Assembly: GCF_034190915.1 (NCBI RefSeq)
Contig: NW_026947493.1
Location: 41,472,501-41,536,500, forward strand
Source: Cavia porcellus
Lineage: Eukaryota > Chordata > Mammalia > Rodentia > Caviidae
Direction: 5' to 3'
DNA length: 64,000 bases
Below the pieces are notes generated by a model. That model was not told the DNA's origin. It searched no databases and saw only the letters and a program-made list of their open reading frames with translations. A program made the position numbers and the translations under genes. Below, in pieces: positions 1-13,279 of this stretch (position 1 is the first letter of the stretch; every line of letters begins with the position of its first letter).

Positions 1-1825
1 AAGCCAACATTGTATTACAAACTGCACACATATCTTCAGGAAACCTAAGACAAATTTTCAGGAAAAAGCTGCTTACCAAAATGTCACTGATAAAAGTGGT
101 AAAGAGAACTGATGAATCAGATGCAATTTCTCAACACAAGAGCACAAAAATAAGGAAAATAAAGTAATATAATGTTTCCAAAAGAAAGTAACAACTTGCT
201 AGCTACAAAGCCCAAAGAAATCAAAATGATCACTAAAGAACTTTACAGTGTAATGTCCATGCTTCTCAGATTAATTTACAAACTTAGTATAATTTTGAGG
301 AGCTTCTCTTTTACTAAAATTTGAAAAAATAAAACTAAATTTCAATCAAATGAAAAAATCCAACAAAGCATTTGTAGATAATAAGTTCACCTTATTCAAG
401 ATACATTACACAGGTGCACTAAAAAACTATAATACTTATGAAAAAATTGGCTATGAAAATACTAAAAATAATCATATTTAAGTAGACAGACTTTTTCAAA
501 ACACCACTTTATATCTGAAATTTAAAAAACCAAGGCTAAATTTATGTACTCAAAGAAATTCTATGTTGGTCAAGTACATCAGAGCAGAATGTTGATCTTA
601 CAAAGAGTTTTGGGAAAAAAAGACTTCAGAGGTGGACTTCCAGGACAGAAGCATCATGTGTTAAAGCTCAAACCACAGTGTTGCTTGGTTGGCACATAAT
701 TGCGTTTTTCTTGTAAGAATTCTCCCTCAACTGGTTAACTTTCAGGATCAAGATGCTGACCACTATTGGCAAGCACTGCAGGAACATTGTATAAGTCAGT
801 CTTTGAACTTCCAGAGCCAAAAAACAATAGCGATGCCTATGGCTTATTTTCTCCCTTGAAATGCCCCTGAGTACTGGGCACGGATGAGAGCCTGTTCATT
901 AAAATGAGTATTGGTGGATTAAATAGCTTTAAAACTAGTTTTAGTGACTACTTATTGCCAAGGTTACAAAAATTATCATTTTTCACATTTTATTGTTTCC
1001 CTTTTAACCAAAGCAGCAAGAGAGTTATCAGAGTATTCAGATGTCCACCATAGGTGTGCATTCTTCTTTCACACAAGGCTCTGTTTATGGATATCTAACT
1101 TTTATATTCAGAGCTGATTTGCATGTTTTTATTTTTTTTAGAGGCTCATCAGTTAAAACAGTGACTACCAAAAAGCAGTTAAAATTCTGGGCCACAGATA
1201 TGGATACTGATACACAGCAAAACAAATAAGTAAAAGATCAATATTTTTTAAAAGGGAATATAAGACCCAACAATTTACTGTGTCTACATAAAATAGCCAG
1301 ATTGTGTTTTCTTTGGCTCAGTGATAGATTGTTTTCCCCTATACAATGGTAATTCCAGTAGTAATAGTGTGGATTTCTCTTTTAGTTGACCAAAGGAAAA
1401 TCTATGGAGATTTTATTATCTCTAATTTTGGTTAAGGAATTTAAATTAGTTTGTTATATCATTGGGATTCAGGCTTTACTGTTTACTATGTCAGACAATT
1501 TGAAGGAACAAATTTTTGATGACCATCCTAATTACTGTTATAGATGGCATTATCATCACATATTATCTCAAATAAAAGTTCAATCCATTTGGACTCTTTA
1601 AAGACACAGTCCATTAAGAATGCTAGGAAGCCACATTCTTGGAACAGCTGAATTCAGGCCTTCGCAAACTTGGATTGTACAAGCCCAAATGGATACTACA
1701 AGCTAAGAATGTGTTTGTTCAGTGCTAGGGAATGAATCAAGCTTTTGATTCAGTACTAGGGAATAAAGAGCTTTTGGCCCTGAGCTAAATTCTTAGTCCC
1801 CATTTTTTAATATATATATATTTTT
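1..1825. other. Unannotated AT-rich sequence
   Basis: I see no recognisable repeat, RNA gene or coding exon here. The open frames are short and have no family resemblance or codon pattern. Single-copy intergenic or intronic DNA is the simplest reading, but decayed repeats could be missed by eye. Confidence 0.4.
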
Positions 1826-2016
1826 AGTTACAGGCCTCAAACTCAAGAGTTCATGCTTGCCAGGCAGTTGCTGTGTCATTGAACTATATTCCCAGCCCAA
1901 TCTCCCCTCTTTTTGAAACAGAGTCTTCCTAAGTTGTCCAGGCTGGGTTCAAACTTGTGATTTTCTAGCCTGGTCTCCTGGGAGCATCAGGATTGTGTTG
2001 CTATGCCTATCTAAGG
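1826..2016 (-). mobile_element. Composite ID + B1 SINE, reverse orientation
   Basis: On the plus strand an antisense ID-like part comes first (…tgccaggcag…attcccagccc), followed by an antisense B1/7SL-like part (gtccaggctgggttcaaac … ggattgtg…tatgcc). The order read on the minus strand is B1 then ID, the arrangement of the dimeric B1-dID class of rodent SINEs. The copy is well diverged and has no clear A-tail. Together with other ID-type copies in the window it is the best clue that the host is a rodent. Confidence 0.7.
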
Positions 2017-2751
2017 ATGTTTTTTACATTTTTAAAAAGTTGGAAGTACAGAAAAGAAAAAGAGAAGAAGAAAAGACAGAGATTGTACATGGTTGACAAA
2101 GTTCAATTTTTCCCTTTATAGAAGAGGTTTGACAACTACCCGCCCTACAGTCATGTTAGTGCAAAGACATTTAAAGTGTGCATTTATACAAGTTGTGTGT
2201 TTATAGTAAGGGAAACATAACAGACAAATTGAACATATGATAACTTTAAAGTAGTAAAACATACAACCAAACCTATAATAAAAATTATACAAAGACAAGT
2301 ATGTATGACACAGAAGAATTTTCTTCCAATGGTCATGGCAGAAATTTTCTATTCCGTGAGATTATAGGTTTGTTCCAATTTCTTGAGTGTACTGTCAACT
2401 TCAGGCCATCTTCTGGAGACACTCTTGAGACCTTCTTATAGCATTTTAAAATATTTCTGTACTATATATAACTTATTCCAATAATTTATTCAAAGTTCAA
2501 TATCTAGAAAGTGTAAAACACAGATGCAACAATGTTTGACTTTTAAAATTTTCATTCACCTAAAACTTGCATACTTGAAGTGTATAATTCAGAAGTTTAG
2601 GTAGATTTTGAATTGTACAACTATCATTATAATCTAGTTTAGAGCAGTTTGGATAATTTGTAACCCCATTTTTTGACAGCAATTCTCTTACGATAACATT
2701 ACAGTATCTATTCATCAGTTCATTTAATGATTAGTGCTTAAATTTACCCAA
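2017..2751. other. Unannotated AT-rich sequence before the first L1
   Basis: No repeat family or gene recognised. The stretch ends at the left target-site duplication (2752-2762) of the L1 that follows. Confidence 0.4.
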
Positions 2752-3011
2752 GAAAGTTTCTTTTTTATTTAAGATTTAAAAGACACGGAAAACAAAAACA
2801 AAAAGCAATACAGACAAGCAAACAAGAAACCAATACAATAACAGTATAGGTTTACAAAACAAGAGAAATTTGACAATTGCATGTTGTTAACTTCAAGAGG
2901 GTTGCTTAGATTAACAGAAATAGACATGTGAAATTGATCTAAACATGAGTATTAACTGTTCTTTTCCAATAACTAATACAATTAGTAGTATAGTCATTTT
3001 AGCTATCATAA

Positions 3012-3031
3012 TACACACACACACACACACA
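3012..3031. repeat. (CA)n microsatellite in the L1 3' UTR
   Basis: Ten uninterrupted AC units inside the 3' UTR of L1 copy 1. Confidence 0.9.
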
Positions 3032-3236
3032 AGTTATGTCTTTTTCCTTTTCTTTTCCTTCTTTCCTCCTTCCCTTTTTCTAATTACTTTGCGTCTTTGA
3101 ACAGTTTCTAATCCTTACACAGTATTTATTGTAGATTTTGAAACATACATAATTTTTTAGTTTCTTACACTAGGAAGACAATATGGTATTTACACATGTA
3201 AGTTTGATATATTTCAATTATGAATATGATCTCAAG

Positions 3237-6200
3237 TCACATCCATTTACTTTTAAAACTCACAGTGCAATCTTTTTTTATAGCTGAGCAGTACTCCATT
3301 GTATAAAAATACCACATCTTTTTTACCCATTCCTTGATTGATGGACCCTTGGACTGTTTCCAAGATTTGGATATTATAGACTGTGCTGCTATAAACGCAA
3401 GTGCACATATATCACTGTGGTATGATGTTTTCAATTCTTCTGGGAAAATGCCCAGAAACTAGGTACTGAGTCAAATGGAACCTCCAACACTAACTTTCTG
3501 AGGAACCTCCAGACTAATTTCCACAGTGGCTGTACCAACCTACACTCTTACCAGCAATGGAGAAGAGTTCCTTTTTCCCCACAGCCCCACCAGCATTTGT
3601 TATTGGTTGATTTCTTGATCTTGGCCATTATTTCTGGAGTGAGATGGAATCTCAGTATTGTTTTAATTTGCATTTCCCAAATGACCATTGATGTTGAACA
3701 TTTTTTCGTATATTTATTTGCCATTTGTATTTCTTCATCTGAGAAGTATGTATTCATCTCAGATACCCATTATGTGATTGGGTCCTATAACTTTGGGGGC
3801 CTAATTTTTAAAAATTCTTTATAAATTCTAGATAGAATTCTTTTGTCTGAGGGACAGTTGGCTAAGATATTTTCCCAATTCATGGATTTCCTTTTCAGTC
3901 TGTTGGATATTACCTTTGACATACAAAAATTTTTAATGAGATGAGATCCCAGTTGTTGATTCTGGGAAGTATTTCCCGTGCAGTTTGATTTTTGTTCATG
4001 AACTCTTTAACTACCACCATGTCTTCAAGATTTCTACCTACTTTGTCATCCAGGAGATTTAGTGTTTCTGTTTTAATATTTAGATCTTTGATACATTTTG
4101 ACTTTAGTTTAGTGCATGATGATATACATGGGCCTAGTTTCAGTTTTCAGCATATAGGAAGCCAGTTATTCCAGCACTACTTATTAAACAGGTTATCTTT
4201 CTTCTACTGAATGTTTTTGGCACCTTTGTCAAAAATGAGGTGGCTAAGTATGTTTGTATTTGTAGCTGTATCTTCTAATCTACTCCACTGATCTTGAGAT
4301 CTGTTTTTATTCTAATACCATGATGATTTTATCACAGTAGCTTTGTTATATAATTTCAAGTTAGGAATTGGGATGCCTCCTGCCTTAGCTTTGTTGCCCA
4401 GAATTGCCTATGCTATTCTAGGTCTCTTCTGGTTCCAGATGAATTTTAGGGATGATTTCTCTAGATCTGTGAAGTATGCAAATGGTATTTTGATTGGAAT
4501 TGCATTGAATCTGTATAACAGTTTTGGAAGAATGGCTATTTTCACAATGTTTGTTTTTACTATCCGTGAACAGAGAATATCTTTCCATTTTCTGAAATCC
4601 TCTTCTATTTCCTTTTTAAGAGTAATATAGTTTTCACTATATAGATATTTTACTTTCTTTGATAGACTGATTCCTAAGTATTTAAATTTTTTGGCTGCTA
4701 TAGTGAAGGACATGATTTCCCTTATTTCTCTCTCAGTGATTTTGTGGTTTGTGTACAAGGATGCTATTGATTTTTTAGTGTTGACCCTGTATACCGCTAC
4801 ATTACCGAATTTGGTTGTTATGTCTAGAAGTCTTTCAATGTAGTTTTGGGGTCTTCTATGTAAAGTATCAGATCATGTGCAAATAATAATTTAACTACTT
4901 TTCCTATCCTTATCTCTTTTATTTCTCTGTCTTGTGTAATTGTTCTGTCTAATGTTTCCAGAACTATATTGAATAGAGTGAAGATAATGGACATCCTTCT
5001 CTTGTTCCTGATTTTAGAATGAAAGTTTTCAATTTTTGTACATTTAGTAAGATGTTGGCTATTGGTTTATCATATATGGCTTTTATCAGAATGAGTCAGA
5101 GACCATCTATTCTGATTTTCTATAAGGTTTTTTAATCATGAATTAACGTTGGATTTTGTCAAAAGCTTTTTCTGCATCTATTGAAATGATCATGTGGTCT
5201 TGTCCTTGACCTGTTGATGTGGTGTATTACATTTATTGATTTGTGTATGTTGAACCATACCTGCATTCCTGGTATGAATCTCACTTGATCATGGTGTATA
5301 ATCTTTCTGATGACTTGTTGATTCTATTTGCCAGTATTTTATTGAGGATATTTGCATCCATGTTCATTAGAGTGATTGGCCTGTAACTTTATTTTTTGTT
5401 TGAGTCTTTCTCTGCATTTGGCATTAGGGTAATACTTGCTTCCAAGAATCAGTTAAGGAATATGTCTTCCCTTTCAATTTCATTTAAGAGTTTGAGGAAT
5501 GCTGTAATTAAATCTTCCCTAAATGTCTTATAGAATTCTACCATGAATCTATCAGGACGCGGGCTTTTCTTTGTTGGCAGGTTACTAATTACATTTTCAA
5601 TTTCATTAACTGAAACTGGGTTATTCAGCAGTTTACATCTTCTTGATTATAATTCATATTTTCTAGGAATCTATCCAATTTTATTCTGTTATTGAACTTC
5701 TGAGAGTAAAAGTTTTCAAAATAGGTATTGATAATCTGTATTTCCACAGGGTCTGTAATGATTTCACCCTTTTCATTTCTTACTGCATGGATTTGACTTT
5801 TTCTTCCCTCTTTTTGATAAGATTGGCTAGGGGTTTATCAATTTCATTTATTCTTTCAAACTCTTCGATTCATTAGTTATTTATATTGTTTTCTTAGTTT
5901 CAACTGCATTAATTTCTGCTCTGATCTTTATAATTTCTTGCCTACTTTGGGCTTTGGACTTGACTTACACTTCTTTTTCCAGAAGTTTGAGGTGCAGTAT
6001 TAAGTTTTTTGTGTGTGTTCTTTCCATTTGCCTAATGTGGAAGTTTAGCGCTATAAATTTCCCTGTGAGAACTGTGTTTATTGTGTCTCATAGTTTCTGG
6101 TAATGTGTATTTGCATTTTCATTCCATTGTAGATATTGTTTAATTTGTTCTTTAATCTCTCTATGACCCACTGGTTTTTTAGAAGACTGTTATTTAGTTT

Positions 6201-6915
6201 CCATGTGTTTATGGCATTTTTGTGGTGAGTTTTTGTCATTAATTTCCAATTTTATTGTGCTATGGTCAGATAACATGCATGGAATTATTTCAATTCTTTT
6301 GCATTTACTTAAGCATGTTCTATGAGTTAGTATATGAGTCAGTGCAGCTGAGAAGAATGTGTATTCTGACATTGTTTGGTGGAACACTCTCTACACATCT
6401 ACTAGGTCCATTTTTTCATAAGTTTGATTTAGTTCTCTTATTTCTTTGCAGATTTTTTGTTGGTTGATCTGTCTCTTTGTGACAATGGAGTGATAAGGTC
6501 CTCTGTTATAATTGTATTAGTGTTTATTTGGTTTTTCATGTCTACTAAAATTTGTTTTACATAGTTCAGCACTGCCATATTGGGTGCATATATATTTATA
6601 ATTGTAATCTCTTCCTCTTGAATTTTTCCTCTAACAAGTATATAATGACCTTCTTATCTCCTTTGATTTTTCTTGGTTTGAAGTTCACATTGTCTGCAAA
6701 CAAAAGAGCTACCCCTGCTTTTTTTCTGGGTTCTTGTTCCATGGATTATTGTTTTCCATCCTCTGACTTTTAGTCTATGAATTTCCTTTTGAGTTAAATG
6801 TATTTCTTGTCCACAGCATATTGTTGGATTTTGTTTCTTAATCCACGCTGCCAGTCAGTTTCTTTTTATTGGTGAGTTGAGACCATTTACATTGATCGAT
6901 ATAACTGATAAGTAC
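3237..6915 (-). pseudogene. L1 ORF2 pseudogene (endonuclease-reverse transcriptase)
   Basis: ORF2 of an active L1 encodes an AP-like endonuclease, a reverse transcriptase and a C-terminal cysteine-rich region. Here the N-terminal endonuclease start reads near 6906-6862 on the minus strand (…NVNGLNSPIKR…, then a TGA), followed by a recognisable QEIHL segment. A readable stretch at 4758-4408 has the typical [16 protein letters not shown] and [11 protein letters not shown] signatures. The C-terminal part at 3757-3548 has the [15 protein letters not shown] cysteine motif, and 3434-3237 ends …KMWYFYTMEY…KSKWM before a TGA. The reverse-transcriptase catalytic box, normally FADD, reads FAHD at 4883-4872, so a metal-binding aspartate is lost. 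Multiple frameshifts and stops make the gene non-functional. Confidence 0.88.
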
Positions 6916-7029
6916 TGACATCACTGTCATATTATCTGCTGCTGTTGGCTTTCTACTTACATTTGTTTGTCTTGCTTAGTGGTTTCCTTTTGTTGTTGTT
7001 CTTGGAATTATAGTTATCTTTGTCTCTTT

Positions 7030-8010
7030 CTGGAGTGTCTTTCAGTATTTTTGTAGTGTTGGTTTGGTGGCCATGAATTTCTTCAATTGTTGTTTGTCAT
7101 GGAAGTACCTTATTTCTCCATCTATTTTTACAAATAGTTTTGCAGGATACATCAATCTGGATTGAAAGTTGTTTTCTTTCAGGACCTGAAATGCTTCACT
7201 CCAAGCTCTTCTTGACTTTGAAGGTTTGGGTTGAGAAGTCTATCACGATACTGATAGGTTTTCATTCATAGGTGATCTGTTTCTTTTCTCTGAGAGCTTT
7301 TAGTATTCTGTTCTTGTGCTGAATTTCTGGAACCTGAATTATTACATGTCTGAATGAAGATTCATTTTAGTTATGGTTAATTGGAGTTCTGTATGCCTCA
7401 CTTATCTGTGTATCCCATGTTTGGAGAATTTTCTGTTTTTATTTCTGCAAATAGTCTTCACAGGTCATTTGCGTTGACCCCTGCTTTTTCATTGACACTT
7501 ATCAATCTTATATTGTGTGTTTTTGCATCATCTTGCAGCTGTTAAATTGTTGCCTGGTTCTTTGTTATTTTTAACAGATCTTTTCTTTCATAGTCATAAT
7601 CTTCCATCCTGTCTTCAAGATCTGAGAGTCTATCTTCAGCTTCATTCAAGTGGTTTTGCAGCTTGGTGGAATTTTTAGTTTCTTGAATACCCCTTTAACT
7701 CTATTTCATGCATTCTAATTCTGTTTTATATTGTTTATTTAGAGTTTCAATCATTTTCTTATGTTCCCCTATTTTTTATCTAGATTTTCTTTAGATACAC
7801 ACAGTATTTTTTTCATAATGCTTATCATTTCATTTTTTTTACCTGAGAGATTATTTCTGATCTGATTTTCTCTTTAACATCATGGAGTTGTTTCTTTACT
7901 TCATTTTCTATCATTTCAGAAAGTTCAGTAGTGCAATTTCCAGTGTCTTCCATTTCAGTGTGTTTTGGATTTTTTTTCAGTGAGCTGAGATTACCTCTTG
8001 CTTTTTTGTT
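7030..8010 (-). pseudogene. L1 ORF1 pseudogene (RNA-binding chaperone)
   Basis: Read on the minus strand, a lysine-rich start near 8006 is followed by an A-rich segment with coiled-coil character. The conserved C-terminal RNA-binding half then lies at about 7390-7060: a GIQNSN-like start, PEIQHKNRILKAL, then …KKSWSE…FQVLKENNFQSR and the YPAKL-like block. ORF1p normally forms trimers that coat L1 RNA. Several in-frame stops interrupt it. The same C-terminal module recurs at 60707-60391 on the minus strand and at 55384-55812 on the plus strand, so the three copies can be compared directly. Confidence 0.8.
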
Positions 8011-8538
8011 TTTTCATTCTCCTCTGGGACCCATGTGGCTGGTCAGACACCCTCCTGATGAATTGCACTAGAACACTGCACTGTGCAGAGTTTCAGTCCT
8101 CTGATATCCCCGTGGCTACCTGAGGTAGACCTATGGTGCTGGATGCTGTAGCCTTTGAGCTTGGCTAGGTGTTCCCCTGAAGTACTGCCCTAGGTTGCTC
8201 TGGGATCCTGGGCTGGGCAGAGGTGGGATCCTCTTGCTGTTAGCAGGGACAGGCTCCAGGATTGTATGCTGGGGCTTAGAATCAGATTGAGTGGAGTTGA
8301 GAACCTCTGGCACCCAGGTGGCTAGTAGGGATGCACACTGAGTGTGCTGCCAGAGCCTAGCACCTGACTGAGTGGAGTTCAAAACCTCCAGAACCCAGGC
8401 CACTAGGCAGAGCATGATCTGTGTGGCACCACCTGGATCTTTCCTCTAGCTGGGAGGGGCTCAGAGCCTCTGAAGTGCAGCTAGCCAGAATGTGCCTCAG
8501 CATATGGTACCAATGCCTTGCTCCTGGCTGGGCCAAAG
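8011..8538 (-). promoter_or_regulatory. L1 5' UTR with repeated ~80-bp monomer-like units
   Basis: This is the GC-richest part of L1 copy 1 and lies upstream of ORF1, where the internal promoter sits in L1s. It contains a partial tandem repeat: gagtggagtt occurs at 8290-8299 and again at 8370-8379, and each is followed by a related stretch (gagaacctctggcacccagg and caaaacctccagaacccagg). Weaker copies may continue on both sides (about 8200 and 8450). Some rodent L1 families are known to drive transcription from tandem 5' monomers. Promoter function here is inferred from position only. Confidence 0.6.
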
Positions 8539-8549
8539 GAAAGTTTCTT

Positions 8550-10325
8550 ATGAACTACTTTTTTAGCATTTAAAATAATGAAATTATTTTATTTTGTTTT
8601 CTTTTTAAAAAAAATTTTTTTAAAAACATGCTAGTTACTAGTTTTATATTTGTTCTCTTGGTAATTCTATAACCTGCAGAGATGGCTACACAGATCAGAC
8701 ATTTGAACAATCTGGCTTCTTGTGAAGAATTCATGTTTTCAGTTATTTTTATTGTTACATTTAGATAGCATAATGAGGCATTAGGATTTATAAGAGAAAC
8801 TGGATTGCTTAAGTTCAAGTGTAACATTGTCCTTTTTGTATTATGAGACCCATAAACCAACAATATTAGATCAGAATTGATATTAAAGTACTCAAAAGTT
8901 TTAGGACTACATACTCTTTGAATTAAAGCAAGATAGATTTTCCTTCATTAAGGGCTTTGGAGTAGCTGGGTTAACAGTGTTATAGTAGTGAATGTACAAG
9001 GAGAGTGTAATTCACAATTACCTACTCAACTAGTGTAAAAATGTTGGATGATTTCCAGTAACAATAAGATTTCCTACATGTAGCTATATTGGATTTACAG
9101 TCCTAGTAAAAGTTCTGAAGGTAATTTTACTAATTTAGATGATGCTTGTAATTGTTCTGAGACAGGGAGGGTGAGCACTGCCTACTAAACTGAGAAGAGA
9201 GCTTTCATAGGTGATATTTCCTCAATGTACATATTATTGAATTAGTTTCCCTACACTACAGCTTATCCTTTTCATGTTTGTACAAAAAGAAAAGTTTATA
9301 TATCCAGGAAGTATCAATTCGGATTTTTATGAACTCTAATCCAATTAATTTGCCTTTATCTGTAATATAATTTGCTCATGCAAAGTCTGAGATGATAGCT
9401 ATAACTTCTTTAAACATATATAGTAGAAAATGTTAAGATGCATATTCTATAGTATTTTGTGAAAACTTAAAACATTTTTGTTTTTAAATAGATTCTATTA
9501 AATCTGTAGGAGGTAGCACAAGGAAATTCTTTTGATAATGATTTCAAATGTTTTGGATGAAGTTGTAAAACTTCTTGAGAACTAAAATGATGCCGCAAGT
9601 GAAATATTCTGTGCCTGACCTCACACACAGTCAAAACGCAAGTACAATAGAAGTGTTGCATAAAACATTTGTTTCATGTACACTTACTCCAAAGGTGTAC
9701 ATGTTTAGTCTTGGATCCGAAATCCAAAACAATGTCCCAAGTGTTTCAGATAAGGATATATAATGTGTTACATGGATGTCACACACACACACTCATATAC
9801 TACACACACATACACATGGGAAAAATGAAAAATAGTCAACAATATCAAATATAACCAAGAATATAAAATGGTGGACCGAGGAAAACTAATTGGTATAATC
9901 ACACTGATGAAAAACTTGAAATTATTGAGCAAGCTGAAGACACACCTACACAATGATGATGTAGAAGTTGCACTGTTTAAAAAGAAAATTTCTTGGATTA
10001 GTTACATCAAATACAGCTGACATAAGCAAAAGCAGAACAAAAATGATTCAAATCAGGTACTTCCTCAAGCTAGAATGTGCACTAAGAACTCCACCCAAAA
10101 ATGTGATCTGGCAGTATTTATAGAAAAATAGCCATGAAGGAAAGAAAAAATGTGTGACTAAAGTTTAGTCAATCACTCAGTCAATTGATTACAGCCTAAC
10201 TAGTTAATTGATTAGAGGACCTCTTGGCAGCCAACTAAAGCTCATTAAACACAATTAAGCTCATGTGGCTTTCCAGTCCAACACCATGACCTCTCACAAA
10301 ATTTAACATACTCTGGTTTCACAAC
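8550..10325. other. Unannotated AT-rich sequence with a short CA-rich tract
   Basis: No gene or clear repeat family seen. A (CA)-rich patch lies at about 9780-9817. Around 10165-10225 the motif tcaattgatta and close variants recur, which may be chance in AT-rich DNA. Confidence 0.35.
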
Positions 10326-10329
10326 CATG

Positions 10330-10640
10330 AGACATGTGCAAATGTGTGTGTACTCAGAGACATGTACATTACACAGATATATGTGCAGCAGCACTAATGG
10401 AAGGGGAGAGAAAGAGCCAAAGTGAATAATACATACACTCACTGTTATACAATATATCAAAGAAAAAGAGCACACAATAATTATATGCAGCAACACAGAT
10501 TATTTGGAAAAACTGAAAGAAGAAACTAAGCAAAATATAATATAACCATATTATTCCATTTATATTAATTTCAAAGTGAGACAAACTAAGCCTTTATACT
10601 AGGAAAGAGCACAAAGATATTACAGATATTTTTAAAAGTA
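10330..10640 (+). mobile_element. Ancient L1 3'-end fragment (L1M type)
   Basis: Despite heavy decay the order of motifs matches old mammalian L1 3' ends: a GCAGCAACA block, then a GAAAGAAG-type segment followed by aagcaaaatataat, then tattattccatttatatt and a final aaagtgagacaaacta. No ORF survives. Family-level naming would need alignment. Confidence 0.5.
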
Positions 10641-13270
10641 AAACGTTTACAATAAAATTTGAACTCGATATACTTTGGCAGAAATAGTCATAAATGCTAA
10701 TAAAAGAAATAAATTCAGAATAATCTTTGAAAATAAATACTTTGTATGTTTTATATTTAAGTGTTCAAAATTCAACCTGAGAAAATGCTCATAACATGGT
10801 AAATAAATGCAAGAATGAGAGTATTCATGAGATGACTTAGGCTAGGCAAAAATTCAGCTATATTAAATGAATGGGTTCACATAAAACATGATTTACATCT
10901 GTAGTTTAATGGAGAAAATGTTTATTTTTGAATATTGAGATTACAATAGATTTTACATTTTGCACTTCCTTTTTATGAAGTGTCTTGCTTCTTTTATTTC
11001 TCCATTTTGAGTTCTGTAAAATGTTATTGACTTAAGAGAAAAGTTATATAGCTCATTTTAACATCTTTATCACAAATAGATGAAAATTATTAATGATTGT
11101 TCAAATCCATACAAGAAAGGAACCATAAAATTTTTGACAATGTATTACCAGGTTTAATACTTTTAATTACATTTAATTGAAATTCTTGAAACCTTTTTTG
11201 GATTGTATATCTTTAATATATGCCCTCATAAATAGTAATTTCTGTATTCATAGTTGTACTATGATTCTTTGAGTATTTACAAATTTTACAAATAATATAA
11301 TATATTATATTATTATACAGAAAAATTATATTATTATTATATTATATTATTATTTTATTATATATTGTATTATATTATATATTATTATATTAAATGTATT
11401 ATATTAATATTAACTATTATATTATTAATTACTATATTACTATATTATTATTATATATAATAATGTAAGATGATGAAATGGCACTTATTATAGATATGAC
11501 TGTTATTTAAATGGGAAAATTTTGCAATTTGTTTCAGCTGTATTACTGATGCAACATGGAAAGCAAGTAGATTGGAAGGAGTTGGTCTTATTTGGCCTAA
11601 GGTAAGAAAAACCATTTTATTCACTGTACTTCTCAACCAAGTCTCATGAGTAGAGTCCTACACATTTGTATCGTTAGCTGATTCTTTTAAAAAATTATTA
11701 AAAAGTTTAAAGAAATACTTTAATATTAAATTCCAACCTTTTAGAGTATATCCCTGAGTGAAAACTAACTACAATTTAAGTGAATAAATCTAATTTTACA
11801 TTGAAAAGCTGTGGATAACTTTTTGTCTGCACCACATTAGCCATTTCCCAGCCTAAAGTATAACCGGTTTAATATAATAAATCATTTTATATCATACTTA
11901 CAGACACATCAAAATAATACAATGTGCTCCCACTTCAGAAGTAGAAACAAGTGAGATTTAAGAGACTAAGTGACATTAATGACAAACATGTTTCTAGTCA
12001 AAATTCTTAAGTGACAATTTTGTTGTCCAAAAAAATTGCTCTACAGAAAATAGACAAGAAAAAAAAAATAAAGCATGTGACCAAGAAAAGAGAAAATATG
12101 CATATTGTACTTATCCCTAACCTACTTTCTATTTTTCTTCTCTTCAATTATAATAGGATTCAGCTGTATCATCTTGTTAAGGAAGGAGCAAGTCATGCTT
12201 CTTGCTCGCATGGAATAAATAATTGTTTTTTGATTGCCAAATTAACACTGGTGAACATTCAGAGCACTTTAATCTTCTGTCTCACATTGTGCTTGGCATT
12301 GCTTATAACCAAAGGAACTCACTTTTCACAAAAGACCGGAGCCAAAATCCTATGCTCATGAAACTCACTAATCTTACCTTGTTCCCCACCATTCATAGGT
12401 GGCTGGCTAAGAGAAACATGAAATGCCTTGAGAATATTCCGTTACACTACCACCCAGGCTGAAATGTCTTGCAGGGCTGGGAGGCTGAATGCATCTAAAT
12501 TGGTAGTAAATGTACGGTTCTATGTTTTCTATCATATACCACAGCTCATGGATCTAGGAAGCAAAAGATGGAGATAGGAATATAATTACTATTACCCTTA
12601 ATCACCTTCCAGCATAATTTTTGTTTCCTGTTACCACTGTTTTAGATTCTGGTTGTCAGAGGTCTAAAAGCAACAAATTCTTATACCAGAAGACAAGAAG
12701 TGAGTCTAACAAACTGAAAACTGAGACTTCAGTGTGGTATTTTGAATTCCTAATGTCTTTCAAGGAATAAACAAAAAAGGAGATGTAAATTGTAAATGTC
12801 TTGCTTGTAAATTGTGGAGTCAGGCTGGAGTCAGTAGACCTGAAGAAACTGGATTGCTAATCCACAGTGGAAGTGCAGAAAAGTCTGAACACAGAAATCC
12901 TCTAGGGGGCATCTCTTAGTACAACCATGTCCTGTCACTAAAGTCTATGGACAAATACACAACCCAATTCAGAGAGCAGCTAATAAAAACCCAGAGCCTT
13001 CAGGAACGGAGGTAAAAAAACATGGCCAGCTGAGGCATTTGCTAAGAATAATGGGAATTTGAAACAGGTAGCAAAAGAAAGTGTTGGCTATAAAAATCTC
13101 ATCGGCATAAAAACAAGAATTATAATTGTTATATTTCTTCCTTATTTTGTTATAAATACAGTTGTAAATATATATGGACCAGATATTTCTGTTTCCTTCT
13201 CTTTTATTCCTTTATCAACTATCATAAGATATATTAATAGAGTCAACTTTATGTCACAGATTTTAAATTA
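10641..13270. other. Unannotated AT-rich sequence
   Basis: Contains the AT-only tract described separately at 11290-11463. No exon is supported: the open frames at 12011-12361 and 13059-13280 have no recognised domain. Short islands of moderate GC at about 12200-12500 and 12800-13030 are unassigned. Confidence 0.35.
11290..11463. repeat. Low-complexity ATT/TATTA tract
   Basis: About 170 bases made almost entirely of A and T, built from imperfect tatta, attat and aatatta units. Such tracts melt easily and expand by slippage. There is no coding potential. Confidence 0.85.
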
Positions 13271-13279
13271 TAGGATGTA

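Larger units (their letters stand above)
2763..8538 (-). mobile_element. Full-length, decayed LINE-1 (L1 copy 1)
   Basis: A complete L1 in reverse orientation: 3' UTR (about 2763-3236), ORF2, ORF1 and a GC-richer 5' UTR ending at 8538. The identical 11-mer gaaagtttctt flanks it at 2752-2762 and 8539-8549, and a short T run next to the left copy represents the A-tail. These are hallmarks of target-primed reverse transcription. The length of 5.8 kb fits a complete L1. Both ORFs carry many stops and frameshifts, so it is a dead copy. The boundaries rest on the duplication; the family assignment rests on long stretches of readable ORF2 and ORF1 protein. Confidence 0.9.

Noticed and set aside
12011..12361. 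116-codon open frame
   Set aside because: Lysine-rich then hydrophobic by base composition, with no family resemblance.
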